Below are positions 4,440 to 5,278 of a stretch of DNA of 5,278 nucleotides, in pieces (position 1 is the first letter of the stretch; every line of letters starts with the position of its first letter). Source of the DNA: an uncultured Chromatiaceae bacterium (GTDB lineage: Bacteria; Pseudomonadota; Gammaproteobacteria; Enterobacterales; Alteromonadaceae); the NCBI GenBank assembly GCA_946481195.1, contig CAMLNG010000286.1, forward strand, positions 1-5,278, in the 5' to 3' direction. The notes beneath the pieces are model-generated. The model saw only the letters and a program-made list of their open reading frames with translations, had not been told where the DNA came from and ran no database searches. Position numbers and translations under genes: made by a program.

Positions 4440-5278
4440 ATGCTCAGCCAGTTGCGGCGCATAGTGCAGGACGTAGCTCAGGAGCCATCGCTGGAAAGCG
4501 CTTTGGCCGGATTGGTCCGCAACGTCAAACAGGCGCTACGCACAGAATGCTGCTCCGTTTACCTCGCTGATTACGAACAACAACATTTTATGCTGATGGC
4601 GACCGACGGCTTAAACCCGCAAGCCATAGGTAAAGTCTCGATTGGTTTCTCTGAAGGTCTGATTGGCTGGGTCGGTCAGCGCGAAGAGCCGATTAATCTG
4701 GCGCAAGCCCATCTGCACCCCCGTTTTAAAGTCACCCCTGAAGTCTCCGAAGACTGTTTTTCTGCCTTTTTAGGCTGCCCGATTATTCATCACCGCAAAG
4801 TGTTGGGTGTTTTGACTATCCAGCAATCTGACTCGCGCATTTTTAATGAAGATGAAGAATCCTTTCTGGTGACTTTAGGCGTGCAGCTGGCGTCTGTACT
4901 GGTGAATGCCGAGATGCGCAAGATGTCGGCCGGTACAACTGCAGCACAACAAAATAGCCAGATGCAGGGGCTGATTGGCGCGCCCGGTATCGCGATTGGT
5001 GAAGCTTATGTATTGCAGCCTGCCAGTGATTTTGACGCCATTTCCTTAAAGCACACTGACGACCCGGAAAAAGAGCTCAACCGTTTTTATCGCGCCGTTA
5101 AAGTCACCAAGGCCGAATTTAACCGGCTGGCAGAGCGGATGAGCGGGCATCTTCCGGCGGATGCGCTGGCGATTTTTGACGTTTATCATCAACTGCTTGA
5201 TGCGGCGAGTCTCGGCAATGAAATCGAAGCGCAAATTAAACAAGGTTGGTGTGCAAAAAGTGCGCTGAAACTGGTAGT
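4440..5278 (+). CDS. ptsP: PtsP (nitrogen PTS Enzyme I), 3'-truncated by window edge
   Basis: PtsP, the Enzyme I of the nitrogen phosphotransferase system, takes phosphate from phosphoenolpyruvate and passes it to NPr and then EIIA-Ntr, a regulatory chain linked to nitrogen and potassium status. The visible 279 codons (of about 750 in E. coli) remain open to the right edge. A short N-terminal helix (MLSQLRRIVQDVAQEP) leads into a GAF sensor domain at about 17-155, with CSVYLAD (38-44), EPINLA (83-88), FLGCPIIHHRKVLGVLTIQQ (110-129) and EESFLVTLGVQLAS (139-152). The PEP-utiliser N-terminal domain starts at about 178 with LIGAPGIAIGEAYVL. The phosphorylated histidine, the PEP-binding domain and the C-terminus lie outside the window. 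The ATG follows GAGG at 4430-4433. Placement after rppH matches E. coli. Confidence 0.95.
   Translation, partial: MLSQLRRIVQDVAQEPSLESALAGLVRNVKQALRTECCSVYLADYEQQHFMLMATDGLNPQAIGKVSIGFSEGLIGWVGQREEPINLAQAHLHPRFKVTPEVSEDCFSAFLGCPIIHHRKVLGVLTIQQSDSRIFNEDEESFLVTLGVQLASVLVNAEMRKMSAGTTAAQQNSQMQGLIGAPGIAIGEAYVLQPASDFDAISLKHTDDPEKELNRFYRAVKVTKAEFNRLAERMSGHLPADALAIFDVYHQLLDAASLGNEIEAQIKQGWCAKSALKLV

Overview
The window looks like chromosomal DNA of a gammaproteobacterium, probably from the Alteromonadales (Rheinheimera/Alishewanella-like). This rests on MutH (methyl-directed mismatch repair, limited to part of the Gammaproteobacteria), on RppH and PtsP sequences close to the E. coli proteins, and on the arrangement mutH <- | -> rppH -> ptsP, which matches E. 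coli. The genus is a guess from general similarity; no search was run. No mobile element, CRISPR array, tRNA or rRNA is visible.

Layout: (1) 1-815, the 3' part of a membrane fatty acid desaturase, cut by the left edge inside its first histidine box. (2) 882-1265, a small VOC-fold (glyoxalase/bleomycin-resistance-like) protein whose usual metal ligands appear to be replaced. (3) 1363-1809, a secreted or membrane-anchored lipocalin-like protein with a TTG start. (4) 1957-2805, a lipoprotein of the family 3 solute-binding proteins (amino-acid type) with no transporter genes beside it. (5) 2850-3527 on the minus strand, mutH, convergent with the binding protein. (6) 3528-3891, a 364-base divergent intergenic region with a cluster of DnaA boxes and an AT-rich block. 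(7) 3892-4392, rppH, with a GTG start. (8) 4397-4424, a strong intrinsic-terminator-like hairpin. (9) 4440 to the right edge, the first 279 codons of ptsP (GAF domain plus the start of the Enzyme I-like part).

The left half (desaturase, VOC, lipocalin-like, binding protein) is a run of same-strand accessory genes with gaps of 66, 97 and 147 bases and no evident shared pathway. The right half is a conserved housekeeping block: mutH nicks unmethylated GATC strands in mismatch repair, rppH starts mRNA decay by removing 5' pyrophosphate, and ptsP heads the nitrogen-related phosphotransferase chain.

The most notable element is not a gene. The mutH-rppH interval holds two perfect DnaA boxes (TTATNCACA) and three one-mismatch boxes, four of the five within 76 bases, some as a direct tandem and some in inverted orientation. 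In E. coli the DnaA-reactivating sequence DARS2 lies beside mutH, and the wide mutH-rppH gap is the interval that can hold it. I therefore infer that this is a DARS2-type site that recharges ADP-DnaA to ATP-DnaA, conserved in a distant gammaproteobacterium. The boxes and the synteny are seen directly; the function is inferred.
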